A DNA stretch of 64,000 bases from Polydactylus sextarius (GCA_016801845.1 CM028907.1:20383098-20447097); one strand, 5' to 3'. Numbered from the stretch's first letter, positions 47,420 to 59,838 are shown. Notes: generated from the letters alone by a model not told the origin. A program made the numbers and translations.

Positions 47420-47885
47420 TAGCGCCTCTTCCTGTGAACTTTGAGATGCACCAAACTGTCTTAAGTTCAAATGCTACATTTTGACAGAGGTATAGTAAGA
47501 AGCATTCAGGCATATAGGTGCACCGTGTGCTACTCCAGCTGCACAACAGAAGACAGAAAGAACCTACAGAGGATAGCTCAGTGAAGACAGCTCAGTGGAT
47601 TATTGGCACCTCTCTTCCAAGCAAGGAAGATGTCCACTCAGATCATCTACTGAGGCGAGGAAACAACATCATGAGGGACTCTTCACATCCTGGTTACCCC
47701 CTATTTTCCACCCTTCCCTCAGGCAGGTTCAAGGTTGTGAAGGCATGGACCAGTCGCCTCAGGGACAGCTTCTTCACAAGGGCTGTGATGGCTGTGCAGA
47801 CGATGAGCACTGGTGCATGATGGAGGAGGACAGAGCTATAAACTGTATGTCTTATGCCACTGCATGAAGACAATAAAAAATTCAA
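47420..47885 (+). pseudogene. LINE 3' end: reverse-transcriptase C-terminus and 3' UTR
   Basis: A continuous + strand frame at 47,518-47,820 encodes the last ~100 residues of a teleost non-LTR retrotransposon polyprotein. Visible words are VKTAQWIIGTSLPS, the segment MRDSSHPGYPLFSTLPSG, and TSRLRDSFFTRAV, which match the family pattern 'IIGxxLPS...DxSHPxxxLFxxLPSGRR...RTxRxxxSFFPxAV'. A stop follows, then a short 3' UTR ending 'gacaataaaaaattcaatt'. The 5' side is truncated, as expected from incomplete reverse transcription. The frame is intact for 100 codons, so this insertion is younger than the other LINE scraps. It sits between two halves of an inverted dispersed repeat. Confidence 0.8.
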
Positions 47886-47985
47886 TTCAGTGTCTTTGGA
47901 CTGTGGGAATCCTAAGTACTCCACGGGAAAAAAACTTGCACAGGCAAAGGAAAAACATGCAAACTCCCTGGCAGACCAACAGGTT
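47886..47985 (-). repeat. Dispersed repeat, second part, after the LINE
   Basis: 'agtgtctttggactgtggga', 'cacaggcaaaggaaaaacat' and 'gcaaactccctggcag' continue the repeat that breaks off at about 47,395. Confidence 0.65.
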
Positions 47986-49866
47986 CAAGTCCATGTGAAT
48001 CACAGTTTAAACCCTTTCAAGTACTAAAAATGCCAGCTATTTAGTGAGGTGAAATGTGATCGAAATAAATGAAATAATAATATCTTCAAACACATTAGTA
48101 ATGAGATTTTTAAACCAAATAATATTTGAATTTATGTGACATTTAAACTATTTTTATATTAATAAGAGTAACAGTTTGCTACCAGCACTATTTTGTTGTA
48201 TAATATATGGCACAACAATGACAAGCAGTACACTGTAGCTCTGCAAAGTGGGTCTCTTCACCCAACTGGAGAATGACGTCATATTTCTGTGCGTGTGTTT
48301 GTGTAAACGTTGTTATGAGCCATCTTTTACCATATCTATTTTGTAAAATTTGTCCACTGTGTAGATGATCAAAGGAAAGCACAGCTCTCTGTAGCAGCCT
48401 ATGTGCAGGACACATGCAACAGGAAATATGTTGAAAACTGTGTTTACACAGTGTTTACCTTATTAAGTCATATGCAAATAACACTGCTGTGCATTAGTGT
48501 GTGTGTTGCATGCACTTTCTTGTCAATATGTACCTGACTCTTCTTAGTCTTACACCCGCCGCATGTGATAATTTGCCAGTGTTGTGTCATCACATTGTTA
48601 TCTTGTCACCAAGTGTTCGAAAAGGTCAGTGAATTCAGTTCTGTGGAGACAAGTCTCGTCTCTTGAGCTTCTAACGAGAGGAAGTCTAATCTAAGATGGA
48701 AAGCCTCCTTAAAAGGAGAACACTGCCCAAAGGTCACAAACACATGAGCGCTCATGTCAGACCGAGGCCTCCAAACCTAAAGGTTAATTCACGTTAACAA
48801 TCAATTACACTTTAATCCGTCACTTGTCCTCTGAGAATTGAGCATGCCTGCGCATGTGTGTGTGTGTGTGTGTGTTCTTGTGTGCTTTTCATCAAGAAAA
48901 CAACTGATTCATCAGGTAAAGGTTACATTAACAAGAAAACAAAATAGTAAGCCTCTGAATCAGAGACAGAACTGAGTTGTAGTTTAGAGTGTAATATACA
49001 CAGTCACTGAGGCTTTGTGTGTAAAATAAAGAAGAATAGATTTTGAGCAAAGAATCTAATTTAGAGTCCAGGTTATGGATGTACAGTTGAAGTGAAGTAG
49101 ACCGGTTTGAGTAAAACAGACGCATCCGTGCACACAACCCTGCAAAACACCAACACAAAACACCGACACTGATGCTGCCGCATTATATGACACACCTCTG
49201 AAATCTGAATGCAGCCATTTTATTTGAAGTCCAACACTGGGGCAAAAAAACACACACACAGGATCAGTTAATGCATGACCAAACAAATCAGACCTGATGT
49301 GTTTGTTTTCAGTAGACATATAATTGATTGCAGTGATGATCAATCAAATATTTCAAAAGCTCAACAACAAAGGTCATGGCCTGGTAGTTCACTGCCAATT
49401 GTCAACTACTGTGCCAAAGTTGTGGTAATTAATCAAAATTGTTTTTTGGCAGGAGACCAAACACGCGTCTGCACTTTTCTTATTAGAAAATAAAATTAAA
49501 AAAAAAAAAAAACTCTCAAAGACAGTAATACATAGTACTCTAACTCTAACAGCCCTAACTATAGTTAAATATTTAACACACAGTTGTGTTTTGAACTGCC
49601 ACACACAGAAAGATTTAAGAAACTTTAAGCTTTAATGTGGGCAGAAACAACTTTGCCAGTGAAGAGACACAATGTCTCCTGGTTCTACAAAATGTCAGTA
49701 AAACGTTCTGTTTCAGTGCAGTGGAATTATTGTTGAAACATTTGGTCTGTTTTTATTGTAATTCACTGCAATTGTCTGCTGGGTGTAAATTATTTTGAAT
49801 AGCTATTGAACTTAGTTTCAGACTATTTGAATAGACATTTTATACGTTATAAATAATAGACATAAA
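47986..49866. other. Non-coding interval, no gene seen
   Basis: It includes a small TG array at 48,856-48,874 and an A-run at 49,498-49,512. 48,600-48,850 is of normal complexity with TTAATT/GTTAAC sites. No coding support. Confidence 0.35.
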
Positions 49867-50007
49867 CATAAATACACAATAGTTTTGATTAAATTCAGCT
49901 CAGCAGGAATAATGCTTCTCTGAAAATGAAAATTACCTTTCTACTTCTTGGATTCTTTGTTTACACTGGTGTATGCACTGGAGACATATTGAACATGTCT
50001 GAATAGA

Positions 50008-50047
<40 letters not shown>
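49867..50047 (+). repeat. 144-bp unit plus (TA)n tail, copy 1
   Basis: Bases 49,867-50,010 match 58,057-58,200 with five substitutions and no gaps in 144 positions. Both units run directly into (TA)n arrays (here to 50,047). The family is not recognised. It is probably a TA-targeting or TA-tailed mobile element, or a recent duplication. Confidence 0.9.
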
Positions 50048-50051
<4 letters not shown>

Positions 50052-50498
50052 CAACTTGTCAAAAGACATTACAGAGTAAACTATCAGGACTGTGTGTTTT
50101 AGGCAATGTCAGAAGTTGAGTTTTAGCTGTTTTGTTGAATGAACTCTGTGAAAACTTTTTTTTTAAATAAATGAGGGGATTGAATTTTTAATGAACCAGC
50201 CAGATTCAGCCACCTTAGCTCTACCGTTTCACAGGTTTGGCTGAAAGGAACAGTCAGCAAAGAAACATGATGTCTATCCATCAAAGCTTTCATATGGCTC
50301 ATGAAACTATTCCAATTTACTGTTGCAGCTCATCACCTTAAATACCCCCGTATTACTCTGCCTAGGGACAAGAAGACTTGGCTGGAGGAGTTCATTGTTC
50401 ACAATCTTTGCTCACCTGCTGTTTCTTATCTGCATAAGATGCTAACAGCGGAGCAGTTAAGTCATAAACACACACATGGAAACACAGCAGTTTTTAAC
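50048..50498. other. Non-coding interval, no gene seen
   Basis: Unremarkable sequence between two repeats. Confidence 0.4.
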
Positions 50499-51320
50499 TA
50501 GGGGTGGGAGATACCGCCAAAAAATTATATCTCAATATGTTTTTTATTTTTATTTTGATGATAACAATAATAAGGCAATATGTTTTAATATCCTTTAAGA
50601 TGTGATTTAAACCAAATTGGCAAAAGTGTGCCTTTTGTGTTTGATAGTAACGACAGACACATGCAGAGTACCTTGACATCCAGGAGGAGGTTTTATTTTC
50701 TCATTTCTCTCATTTCGCTCAAATTGCACAACCTTTATTATTGGACCAATCTGTAATTTTTCTGTCATGGTTTTGCACTGACTTGATTATCATAAATAAA
50801 GACAGTACAAACAAAGTGTGTTCCATATCTGTTCAATACGAAACCCGTCTCTTATCTTGGATATTTATATGGAACAAATCTGTATTTTATGGAACAGTTA
50901 ACAACTGTAGCACTTAAACATCTAAGGTAGCTCTGGGGGTTGAAGGTGCCTGTATATTTTCTCCCTATTGACTGTTATGTAGTGCTGTTCGCAGCACAGC
51001 TGGTTGTGTATATGTGCACGTCGTCAAAAAGCAAGTATATTCCATGACTTAGCGTCACCACAAGCGACTGACCTGTGTTGCAAAGAGGATGCTATGGGGT
51101 AAGGTAACATTTGGGAAGGTAAGCTTCTGTCTGTGCTGCTGACAGAGGAGCCTCTGCTGCATTCAGTCAGTGTGTGGAGTTTCAGTGCATTTCATTGTTT
51201 TTTTTTTTTGTTTTTTTTTTTTTTGCGAAGTCATCTAAATACTCGATAATGTCAATTTGCACATAGTTAAAATAAGAATTTTGCACAGAAATCACAGACG
51301 ATCTATTTCACACACCCCTA
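50499..51320. mobile_element. Non-autonomous hAT-like DNA transposon
   Basis: It begins TAGGGGTGGG and ends CACACCCCTA, terminal inverted repeats matching at 9 of 10 positions. The flanks tttttaac (50,491-50,498) and tttgttgc (51,321-51,328) agree at 5 of 8 bases, consistent with a decayed 8-bp target duplication, the hAT hallmark. The left sub-terminal wording 'ttatatctcaatatg' and 'gatgataacaataataagg' is typical of teleost elements with this end. The 822-bp interior has no transposase frame. Confidence 0.65.
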
Positions 51321-52668
51321 TTTGTTGCTGCCTCTTTGTGAGTAAATAAAGAAGCGCGTTCTAATGATGAATCTATTTAATGAAAATTCCCAGCATACCC
51401 AGCTCTATTACACTGAACAATAACATGGTTTCCAAAAATAAATCTACTTAAAAGTTCATGGAGGAAGCTCATTACCAACTTCATCAGTAAACATTATACA
51501 TGCTGCAAAAAATACTCTATCAGAGTATTCAATCAGAGTTAAAGTAAAAATGGGCTGATTGACAACAGGGTCATCAGCTAGTTACTATAATTCACCCTCG
51601 TATTTACATTACATCAGTTACTGTGTAAACTGATATGCTGTATATGCTCAAATGAGTCATTCACCAGACATGCCATGCTTTATTTGTTTTATTAGTCTAC
51701 AAATTTAAATAATAGTGATAAGAATTTTGCATCACTACAGACAAAAAAAATCAAAAAAAATAAAAAGGTGCAGGTGCTGGATGAGGTCAGGTAAAGGTCC
51801 CCGAGTTGAATAAAAGCAAAACTAAAAAATAACGAGAGGCAATTATTATTATTGTTGTTGTTGTTATCATTATTAAACAGGCTTTGTTATTCTCACTTGC
51901 TGAATTTCACTTCAGTCGTTACAGTACAGTAGGAAAAAGTAACACTGCTACATGTGTTTACAATACAACCCAATTTTACAGTATTTTATAATATCCTAGT
52001 TTCATTCTAAAAACAATGTTTGCGTATTCTGCACACGGTGGAAAACACTGAAACAAAATACATAACTGCTTGAACAGGCATTTAGCTCAACATACACACA
52101 TACATGTCAGTGAAGACTATGAGTGGAGATGAGGCTGTTTTTGTGGAACTTCAGACATCAGGTACTAGGTTCCAGAGAATATTCCATCTACTGATATAAT
52201 TCTGAAATAAACAGGTTCAGGAGCAAATCACTTTCTCTGCCTTTTCACTGCCAAACACTCATCAGTGAGTGATTCACTTTGTTCACTTCAACCTACACTT
52301 ATTTTTCAATCAGCGAATATAATGTCTGACTCCTGCCCTGCAATTTTTTTGGCACAATATTACTGTATTTATATTTTATCAATCCTACTATACTGAAGCT
52401 AATTTTAGGTGGCAGTTTAATTGCTTACTGATAAGTAGACATATAAAATACATGAGGTGAAGAAAAATCTTCCAAAAACAAATGTCCTCTAAGCTTCAAA
52501 AGAGTCTTTTTTAAGAACGCATATGAAGTACAAGTACACACCGACATGTCAACAACACCAGCAGAAATATCAAATGTTTTCTCCAAGTTTTAAGTTGCTT
52601 TCACCCAAACAGTATTAGAGGCTCATCTGAGGGTATTTCCAGCATGTGTTCGTGTGTGTGCGTGTGAT

Positions 52669-52704
<36 letters not shown>

Positions 52705-54336
52705 AGAGGTGATGTCATGGATGAAAATCAATGTGTAGCTTGGAGGAGCTGCTGATGTTTTATTGTGAGCTGGAGGACACATGTAAATAACATGTGAAAT
52801 GTTCAGTATGAGACAAAATGGTCTTATTAGTCTCACTGAGTTGATTTCTACTTTAGATACGTATTTGTCATAATGAATAATAATAACAACCAATTATTAG
52901 TGACATTAAATTACATTAATTTTATTGTTTCAAAAATTTAGTCATTATATTTCCTCATTGATTTTTTTTCCCTATCCTACTCGAAAGTCATGTCAGTTTT
53001 TGGATTTATTTAAAATTTCATGTAATTTTTTGTGATACTGTCCTGTCACAACTCAGCCTCCTGCGTCAGACGCAAGACTACGCACTGATAATGTCAAAGT
53101 CAAAACAAATATAAAGTCTCGTGTGTATCCTTGCTGAGCATCGAAGAACCATATCATATATTTTCCATTAAGTTATTAAGTTATTCTCAGATGTTTTCAC
53201 TGCAAAACAATTTACTTGATATTCAGCGTGTGTGTGTCTGTGTGTGTGTGTGTGTGTGTGTCAGTCATGTCCTACTCCATCACTGACTTCTTCATTATTT
53301 AGCAGTGTGAGACCCGATGCCAGTGACCTGACAGTGAATAAGCCATGGCTGTCAGGATCCTCACTCCTTCATACACCCACTTCCTTCTTCTTTCTCTGAA
53401 ACTATTAATTCATTCACTAACACAGACAAACATATGAGCAGATGTTATGACACGTTTCTAATGCAGCATTTATCTGATCCATCATTCTTCATCCTTCTGC
53501 AATTTATGATGTATAATTCACTTCAGAACATCCATAATTAATAGTTCATTATTACACATTATACTAAAGTTGTGATTTTTTTTTTAGAATTCACACTGAC
53601 CTCAGAATTCTAAACCTGAAGTCACTGTTCCTTTTCCAAGTATTATTTAAAAAAATATTTTTGCATTTGCATTACATTACATTTTTCTTCCTTTTATCCT
53701 AAAAAAAATGTCAGAATGTATTTTACAAAAAATCATTTGTCCCTATTCTTTTTTCTTTATGAATCTGTATCCAAACCTGAGAGCATACGCACAAGGTCAA
53801 GTCTCAAAATGTAGTGTTGGTTGACTGAATGATTTGGTAGTTTGGTTTTAACGTTCACCTCCAGATTTAAGTATTTGTGTATCTAGGAAACCCAGAGGAT
53901 GATGATCCCCCTGTTTCGTGCTACAGATTGTAAATAGCTCTTTTGTTTACATGTATTATTATTATTATTATTATTATTGATTTATTTATTTTTATTGCTC
54001 TGTGATGTCATCCATTAAAGGGATTCTGTAAGAAGGGAATGAAAACAAGGAGCAGAGAACTGGAAAAGAAGAAACCAAACCTAGACTTTGTTTCTGAAGT
54101 TATCATGATTATGGTTGACTGTAAATGAGATTATGACTGTTTCAGGTATGCATCACTTAAACAGAAATATAATAGTGTTTGCATGTCTAGAGGACATAAT
54201 ACAGGATGTAATTTTTGGATCTAATTTGAAATCAAGCAAAAAAAACTTGGAAAATCTTGGACTCATCATTCATTTACTGATAAAATCATTTAATTCATGG
54301 TCATATCTAATAGACAGATAAATGTGCAAAAACAGC
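51321..54336. other. Non-coding interval with small microsatellites
   Basis: (TG)n at 52,673-52,702, TG-rich at 53,228-53,261 and (ATT)n at 53,947-53,978. No gene or transposon recognised. Confidence 0.45.
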
Positions 54337-54430
54337 AATTCAATTCAGTTTTATTTATATAGTGCCAGATCATAAAAACATTTATCTCAAGGCACTTTAC
54401 ATAGAGAAACCCAACAGCACTGAACGTTTA
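54337..54430 (+). repeat. 'ttcaattcagttttatttatatag' type teleost repeat fragment
   Basis: The opening 'caattcagttttatttatat', then 'agtgccagatcataa' and 'tctcaaggcactttacatag', follows a very common percomorph repeat (CAATTTTATTTATATAGCGCCA...ATCTCAAGGCACTTTACA). Only the first ~95 bases are present. Confidence 0.7.
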
Positions 54431-54694
54431 TCTGTGGTTTGCTTGTGAAATACAGTCACTTTGACTCAAAACAAACCACAACCTCTCTGTTTGCAAACAG
54501 GTTGAATCTGCCTAGAAAGACTTTTCTATAGAAGATTTATGAAAAATCTGAAATGAAAAGAAAAGAGAAACAATGTCGCTCATTATCCACAAACCACATT
54601 TGGAGGTTTGAACCCCAGCATCTTCTGTTATTGTTGGTCGCTGAATGGTAACTCAGTGTGTATGTGTAAATATTTAAACTGACTGCATTCTACT

Positions 54695-54800
54695 CTCCTG
54701 ATGACCACTGAAAGTGCTTTACACTACAGTTGACATTCACCCATTCACACATTGAACCACCAATCTTCTGATTAGTGGACGATTTGCTCTCCCACCTCAC
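54695..54800 (-). repeat. SINE-type repeat, inverted, with internal deletion
   Basis: 'ctgatgaccactgaaagtgc', 'tttacactac' and 'cattcacccattcacaca' are followed directly by 'gaaccaccaatcttctgatt' and 'agtggacgatttgctctccc'. These are the inverted tail and head of the 11.7-kb family with the middle missing. Confidence 0.7.
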
Positions 54801-57800
54801 ATTTACCGTCCACATACAGTTTCATTTAACGCAGCAGTCACATTTTCTCTGTCCTGTTTTCCCTCTTAATCATCTCATGATCTCTCAGCTTTGCAGCGGC
54901 CCACACCCTCTGGTTATGTCTTTTCTGAGGACATACTGCAGGTAATAAAGGATGTAATGAACAAAGAAATCGAGGTAAATAAATAGAAATAAATATCTGC
55001 TCCGATCATAATAAGTGATTTTTTTTTAATGAATTGTTAGGTTCATTTGATCATGTTGTCGTCGCTACATCACGCTCATAGTGACGGCCATCGTGTCTAA
55101 GCTGCTAACACAGAAGACAAGGAAACACCTGAATCTAATTATGAAAAAAAGAGACAGAAAGAAGAATTGTGTGGCGCTAGCACAGATTTCTACCAATGTT
55201 TGAACTATTTCATGAAGTGTGATACTGTACCTTGAGCAAGGGGGTAATGTAGCAGTGATATTAATGTCATATGTATTTTGGCAAATGTTGCAGTAAAAAT
55301 GGAAAAATTTCAAAGCAGTGGTTTGTTGTTTAAACCGTAACAGCCGACTTCACAATAATGACTGAGATCTTTGTGTCACACATACAGAGCTGCTACACTC
55401 TGTGGTGTCAGAGGCTCATGACTCCAGGGTCTGGGTCTGAATTCTTCTACAACAGGAAATTAAAAGGAAGGAGATCCTGCATTTATATTAATAACTTTAT
55501 CAGTATTCACGAATTACAGCCATTTGCATTGTAGATGTGCGACAGATGCCAAGGTCCATCACAGAAGCTTCAGGCGTCCTTTTAATTTAGGGAGTTTAAA
55601 GATTAAAAACAAAATACAATTCCTTAGTGAATGGACGGTTCGGGAAGAATCACAACCACACTGTTACAAATAAACACAAAAGTACGAGCATTGGTGTCCA
55701 ACACTGGGCAGGTGAAATCTGTCTCCACCCAACAGTCCATCGACCACATGAGCCATAATTGGAGAACTCAACTCTTATATGGACCCAACACAATTTTTAT
55801 GAAGGTTTTTTTTTTTTTTTTTTTCTGATTACATTACAACCCTTCAGAAAAGAGTTTTTCAAAGCAAACAGCCTTGTAGATCTGCATAAACGCGTGCTGG
55901 TGGTGGAGGACAAAGATCACATGTACCAAATTCAAAAATATTTAATTTTCATCAGATTAAAGATCAGCCCAATCAGTGAGGAGACACCAGTGACATAGTT
56001 TGAACTTTTGCTATTTTATTCTTTGAGAAGTCAGAGTGTGATATAAGTGAGTGATTATTTTTCAGTTATTTCATTTGAATAGATAAAACGAAATGTGTTT
56101 TTTTTTCAATAGAAGAAAATTTGTTTGAATAGACGATGAATCCTTTTCACCTTTAATTGTGCACAATTATATCTGTAAGTGACCGTGTCAACATTTATAA
56201 CTTTCTTGTAAGTTTTTCTATTTTACAGGCTTTGCGGTTCAAGCCAATTTGATTTTTTTTTTTCAATAAATATCCTTATTTTCTACTAAAGATAAAACCA
56301 GTTTTATCTGTCAAGTCAAAATGATTTTGTTATTATGAAAATTAGATCAATTAAATCTTTAAGCTTTTAATAGATTTTTATAAATTGCACAATTTTAACC
56401 TTCAATTACAGTCAACATCATAAACTGGACTTTCTCATTTTAGATTATGTTTTCTTGTAAGAAAAATCCTGATTAAGATGGTTGTTAATGCAACATTCCT
56501 CACTGGACATAGAAGAGGTCAGAAAAGAGAAGGATTGGGGAATTGTGTGAATATAACAATAAGAGAGTGCAAGGTTCTTGCTGCTGAAACTCCTGATGAA
56601 AAAGTTACTTCCGTTTAGCTTTGCTCTCTTCTCCTTTTCCGTAAATTTTAGTTTCTGTCTCCTGCTCCTGCATCTTCAGCTTCTTTCACCAAAGTTGTTC
56701 CAATGAGTAACGAGTAATCTTTGTTTTTCCTGATTCACGCGGCATTTTTAGCTCTTTCTTTCATCCATTCCTTCCGTGTATTTCCGCAAGAGCCCGTGTG
56801 ACCGCTCGCTTGGTTGTGACTGATTGGTGGATATTGAGATTTGTTGGTATGAAATAAATCACCACATCAGGAAACCTTAGTTAACCTTCACCTTGTGGAC
56901 ACACCGTGACTGATCAGGGTGTGGGGATGTTTCAGTCCAAACACAGACTGAGATCACCTGCATATTCTTTCCTAAGGCTAAATTGCAAATGCATCTAACA
57001 TCTTTTTATTTATTAATTTATTTATTATCAAATTTGGGTTGTAATAGAATAAACTGTTTTGAACCAGTGTGGATTCAGTCGTATGAGAATTTCAGAGGTT
57101 TATTCTGTCAACAGCATTTATATCAATAAGTGTAAAAACCAGAAACAACCTCTCCATATGAAGCAATTTAGCATTGTTGTATTGCTGCTGTGTTGTAGCC
57201 AGGTGTTCTCAGGAGGATTTTTTTTTTTTTTTTTTATTTGACAGTATGTAGAATTTTAAAGGAAAATTGTGATGTACAATTTTGATAAAAACAAAGCTGA
57301 TTTTTTTTTCTTTTTTTCAAACATGGAATATAGAATTTAAAATACAACAACAGTGGCTCTTGCAGAACAAAAAAAAAAAAAAAAAAACTATGGTTGAAAA
57401 AAAAAAACTACAAAATATTCAGAAGAGTGAGATGTTGAAGAGCCAATCAAAAACAATACTCTGTCATATTATTAATAATTCATTCATTGAATTTGATAGA
57501 CATGACTAATTAACTCACAACTACCATTGATTCTCATCTGTGCGCTCCTCGGATCTAATTCACGAATATGACACTGCATCAAAAATTAAATCATATCAAA
57601 TAACTCAATCATTTGTCCAAACTTATATCAGAGGATTTAAAAATGACATGTCAAGGTAATTAATTTAATGATCAACTAAATCATTTCAAAACATTTTCAA
57701 AGACATTGTGTGTGGTGGGATGCAAGTGATGGTATGTGATATTTATGATGAAGTGTGTTGGGTAAGACACACTCTCATTTTATAATCTGAAGTGACAAAA

Positions 57801-58056
57801 GAGAGAAAAAAAAAAATAAAAACTAACTCTAAAAAGCTGGAGACAACACCAGGATTTTGTTCTGATCTTAAATACTGTAAGAACCCAAATCGAAGAAGTG
57901 TAACTATGTAAACAAAAATAATAAAGAGAAGCATTAATTCATCATTTTCCCCCTTATTTCATATCATATACAGAAAAGGAAGCTACCTCATAAACAAAAC
58001 TATTACAAACCAAATCAGGTTACACCAGGAACCATTCTCCAATATTTTGATTAAGA
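54801..58056. other. Non-coding interval; small CpG cluster near 56.7 kb
   Basis: Long T- and A-runs (55,807-55,824, 57,220-57,235, 57,370-57,387) dominate. At 56,740-56,815 CpG is locally frequent and a 19-codon - strand frame starts MPRESGKTKITRY (ATG 56,743-56,745, stop at 56,686-56,688) near an inverted CCAAT word. No larger gene was seen. Confidence 0.35.
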
Positions 58057-58197
58057 CATAAATACACGATAGTTTTGATTAAATTCAGCTCAGCGGGAAT
58101 AATGCTTCTCTGAAAATGAAAATGACCTTTCTACTTCTTGGATTCTTTGTTTGTACTGGTGTATGCACTGGAGACATATTGAACATGTCTGAATAGA

Positions 58198-58248
<51 letters not shown>
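58057..58248 (+). repeat. 144-bp unit plus (TA)n tail, copy 2
   Basis: The partner of 49,867-50,047, same orientation, 8.19 kb away. The TA array runs 58,201-58,248. Flanks beyond the TA array are unrelated in the two copies. Confidence 0.9.
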
Positions 58249-58250
<2 letters not shown>

Positions 58251-58861
58251 ATTTAAAAAAAAGAAAAAAGCTCGAGAACGTTGAACAGCGATGATCTCTG
58301 GCAGCCACAGACACGTGATGTACACAGTCCACTTTGACAACATTATCAAACTTGAAACTATGTTCTCAGTCGGGTTCATTTGACATTGTCATTGTCATTC
58401 ACAACTTTTCCACATTCTTTTACAAACACAAACGTCCTTAAGTAAGTCAGCCTGAATTTATTTATGTTTCATGAGTAGTTGAAGTCCAACATCACATGGG
58501 ATTAATTATTTGTGTAAAATTCAGTAGCTATGTAGAGTAGCATTGTAGGTATGAAATTAAAAAAAATAGAAATAAAAAAAACAGAAAATTATGAAAATGC
58601 TCACTGCTACAGTGTCCTTAGGCAATGCTTATTTTTCTTCAAGCAGAATTCAGCTGTCTCCAGTGGTTACAGATCATTTTGTGACTAATTAATATGCAGG
58701 ATAGTGCAGAAATCAGACTTTTATATTTAAAATTGTGGAATTGTGTATAAAGTGTTGGATGTTTGCTCTGGTTTGGAGTGTCCTTATAGCCTGTGGCTTG
58801 GAGTTTTACAATGCTGACCATGCAATTGAAGGGTTAACAGAGTTGACAAAGACAAGCGAGG

Positions 58862-58920
<59 letters not shown>

Positions 58921-59389
58921 CACCAAACAAGATGATTTCAGTTAATTAGCACACTTGCTAACATAGCAAAAGCATGTCAGAAAGTGTCTAATGACTCAAA
59001 CATAACTGATTAAATGAGTGATTCTGTCCTGAAGTGAATGACTCCACATTCACACAATTTAGAGGAAAACTGGAGCAAATGAACCGAGGAGGAAGAGCTG
59101 AACCAAAGGCCTGTGACTGACATGTTGGCCACTGACTGTATTAACACATAAACAGTCCCGTCATGCAGTGTAACTGCTTGCTGTCAAATAGTATTTATGA
59201 CTAATAAATAAATAAATAATACATCAAAATCAAAAAATCAAAATTGCAAATGCACTTTCTTCACTTTTACGACTTATTTAAATGTGCATAGATTAATTTA
59301 TCTTTCTGAGCAAACTGCGCACTGCAACTGAAATAAAACTTCAATTAAAAATAAGTGCATTCAAAAGTAAGCACGCACGTCAACAACCA
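58249..59389. other. Non-coding interval with a long CA array
   Basis: It includes (CA)n at 58,864-58,916 and an AATA-type run near 59,200. No gene recognised. Confidence 0.5.
58864..58916. repeat. (CA)n microsatellite
   Basis: About 26 uninterrupted units. Confidence 0.97.
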
Positions 59390-59782
59390 CCTGTCCTGCT
59401 GAAGTAGCTTTCGCTCACAAACTGATCCCAAACCAGCTGTCCACGCCACCTCTGACCTCGTGACGAGCCCCAGTGTGGACTTTTCTCAGTTGACAGCAGC
59501 CAATACACAGCCAGCATCCACATTCAATCACTGCAATTAAGCTAGTTAAGTTAGTTGTTCCACGTCAGATTCAATTGACAACTTCTCCCATACGCACGCG
59601 CGCATTCAAACAAAACGCGTGTTGCAGGAGCCAGCTTTTCTCATTTATCTCCATCAAACATCTTACCTTGAGCAGCGGAGCTGGTTTCCTCGTCTGTGCC
59701 GTTTCTCTGCTTGAACAGGAGAGCAGATGCTCGGCGGTGCCCCGTAACGCGCCGCGCGCTCTTCTCCTCCTCCAACCAGCAG
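59390..59782 (+). promoter_or_regulatory. CpG-rich candidate promoter and non-coding first exon
   Basis: This is the only clear CpG cluster in the window: about 17 CpGs lie in 59,581-59,760. The segment ends in CAG|GTAAGT, a perfect + strand splice donor with the cut after 59,782. Upstream are a CCAAT word at 59,500-59,504 and a TGACGAG word near 59,461. The exon's ATG (near 59,727) opens only a six-codon frame, so the exon would be untranslated. On the - strand AAG|GTAAGA (exon edge at 59,667) is also donor-like, and a bidirectional or antisense arrangement is possible. A - strand exon would have to run through the TG arrays to its right, so the + strand is favoured. A pyrimidine-rich acceptor (ctcctcctcctgcag, ending at 60,489) lies downstream. 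Confidence 0.4.
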
Positions 59783-59784
59783 GT

Positions 59785-59788
59785 AAGT

Positions 59789-59838
<50 letters not shown>

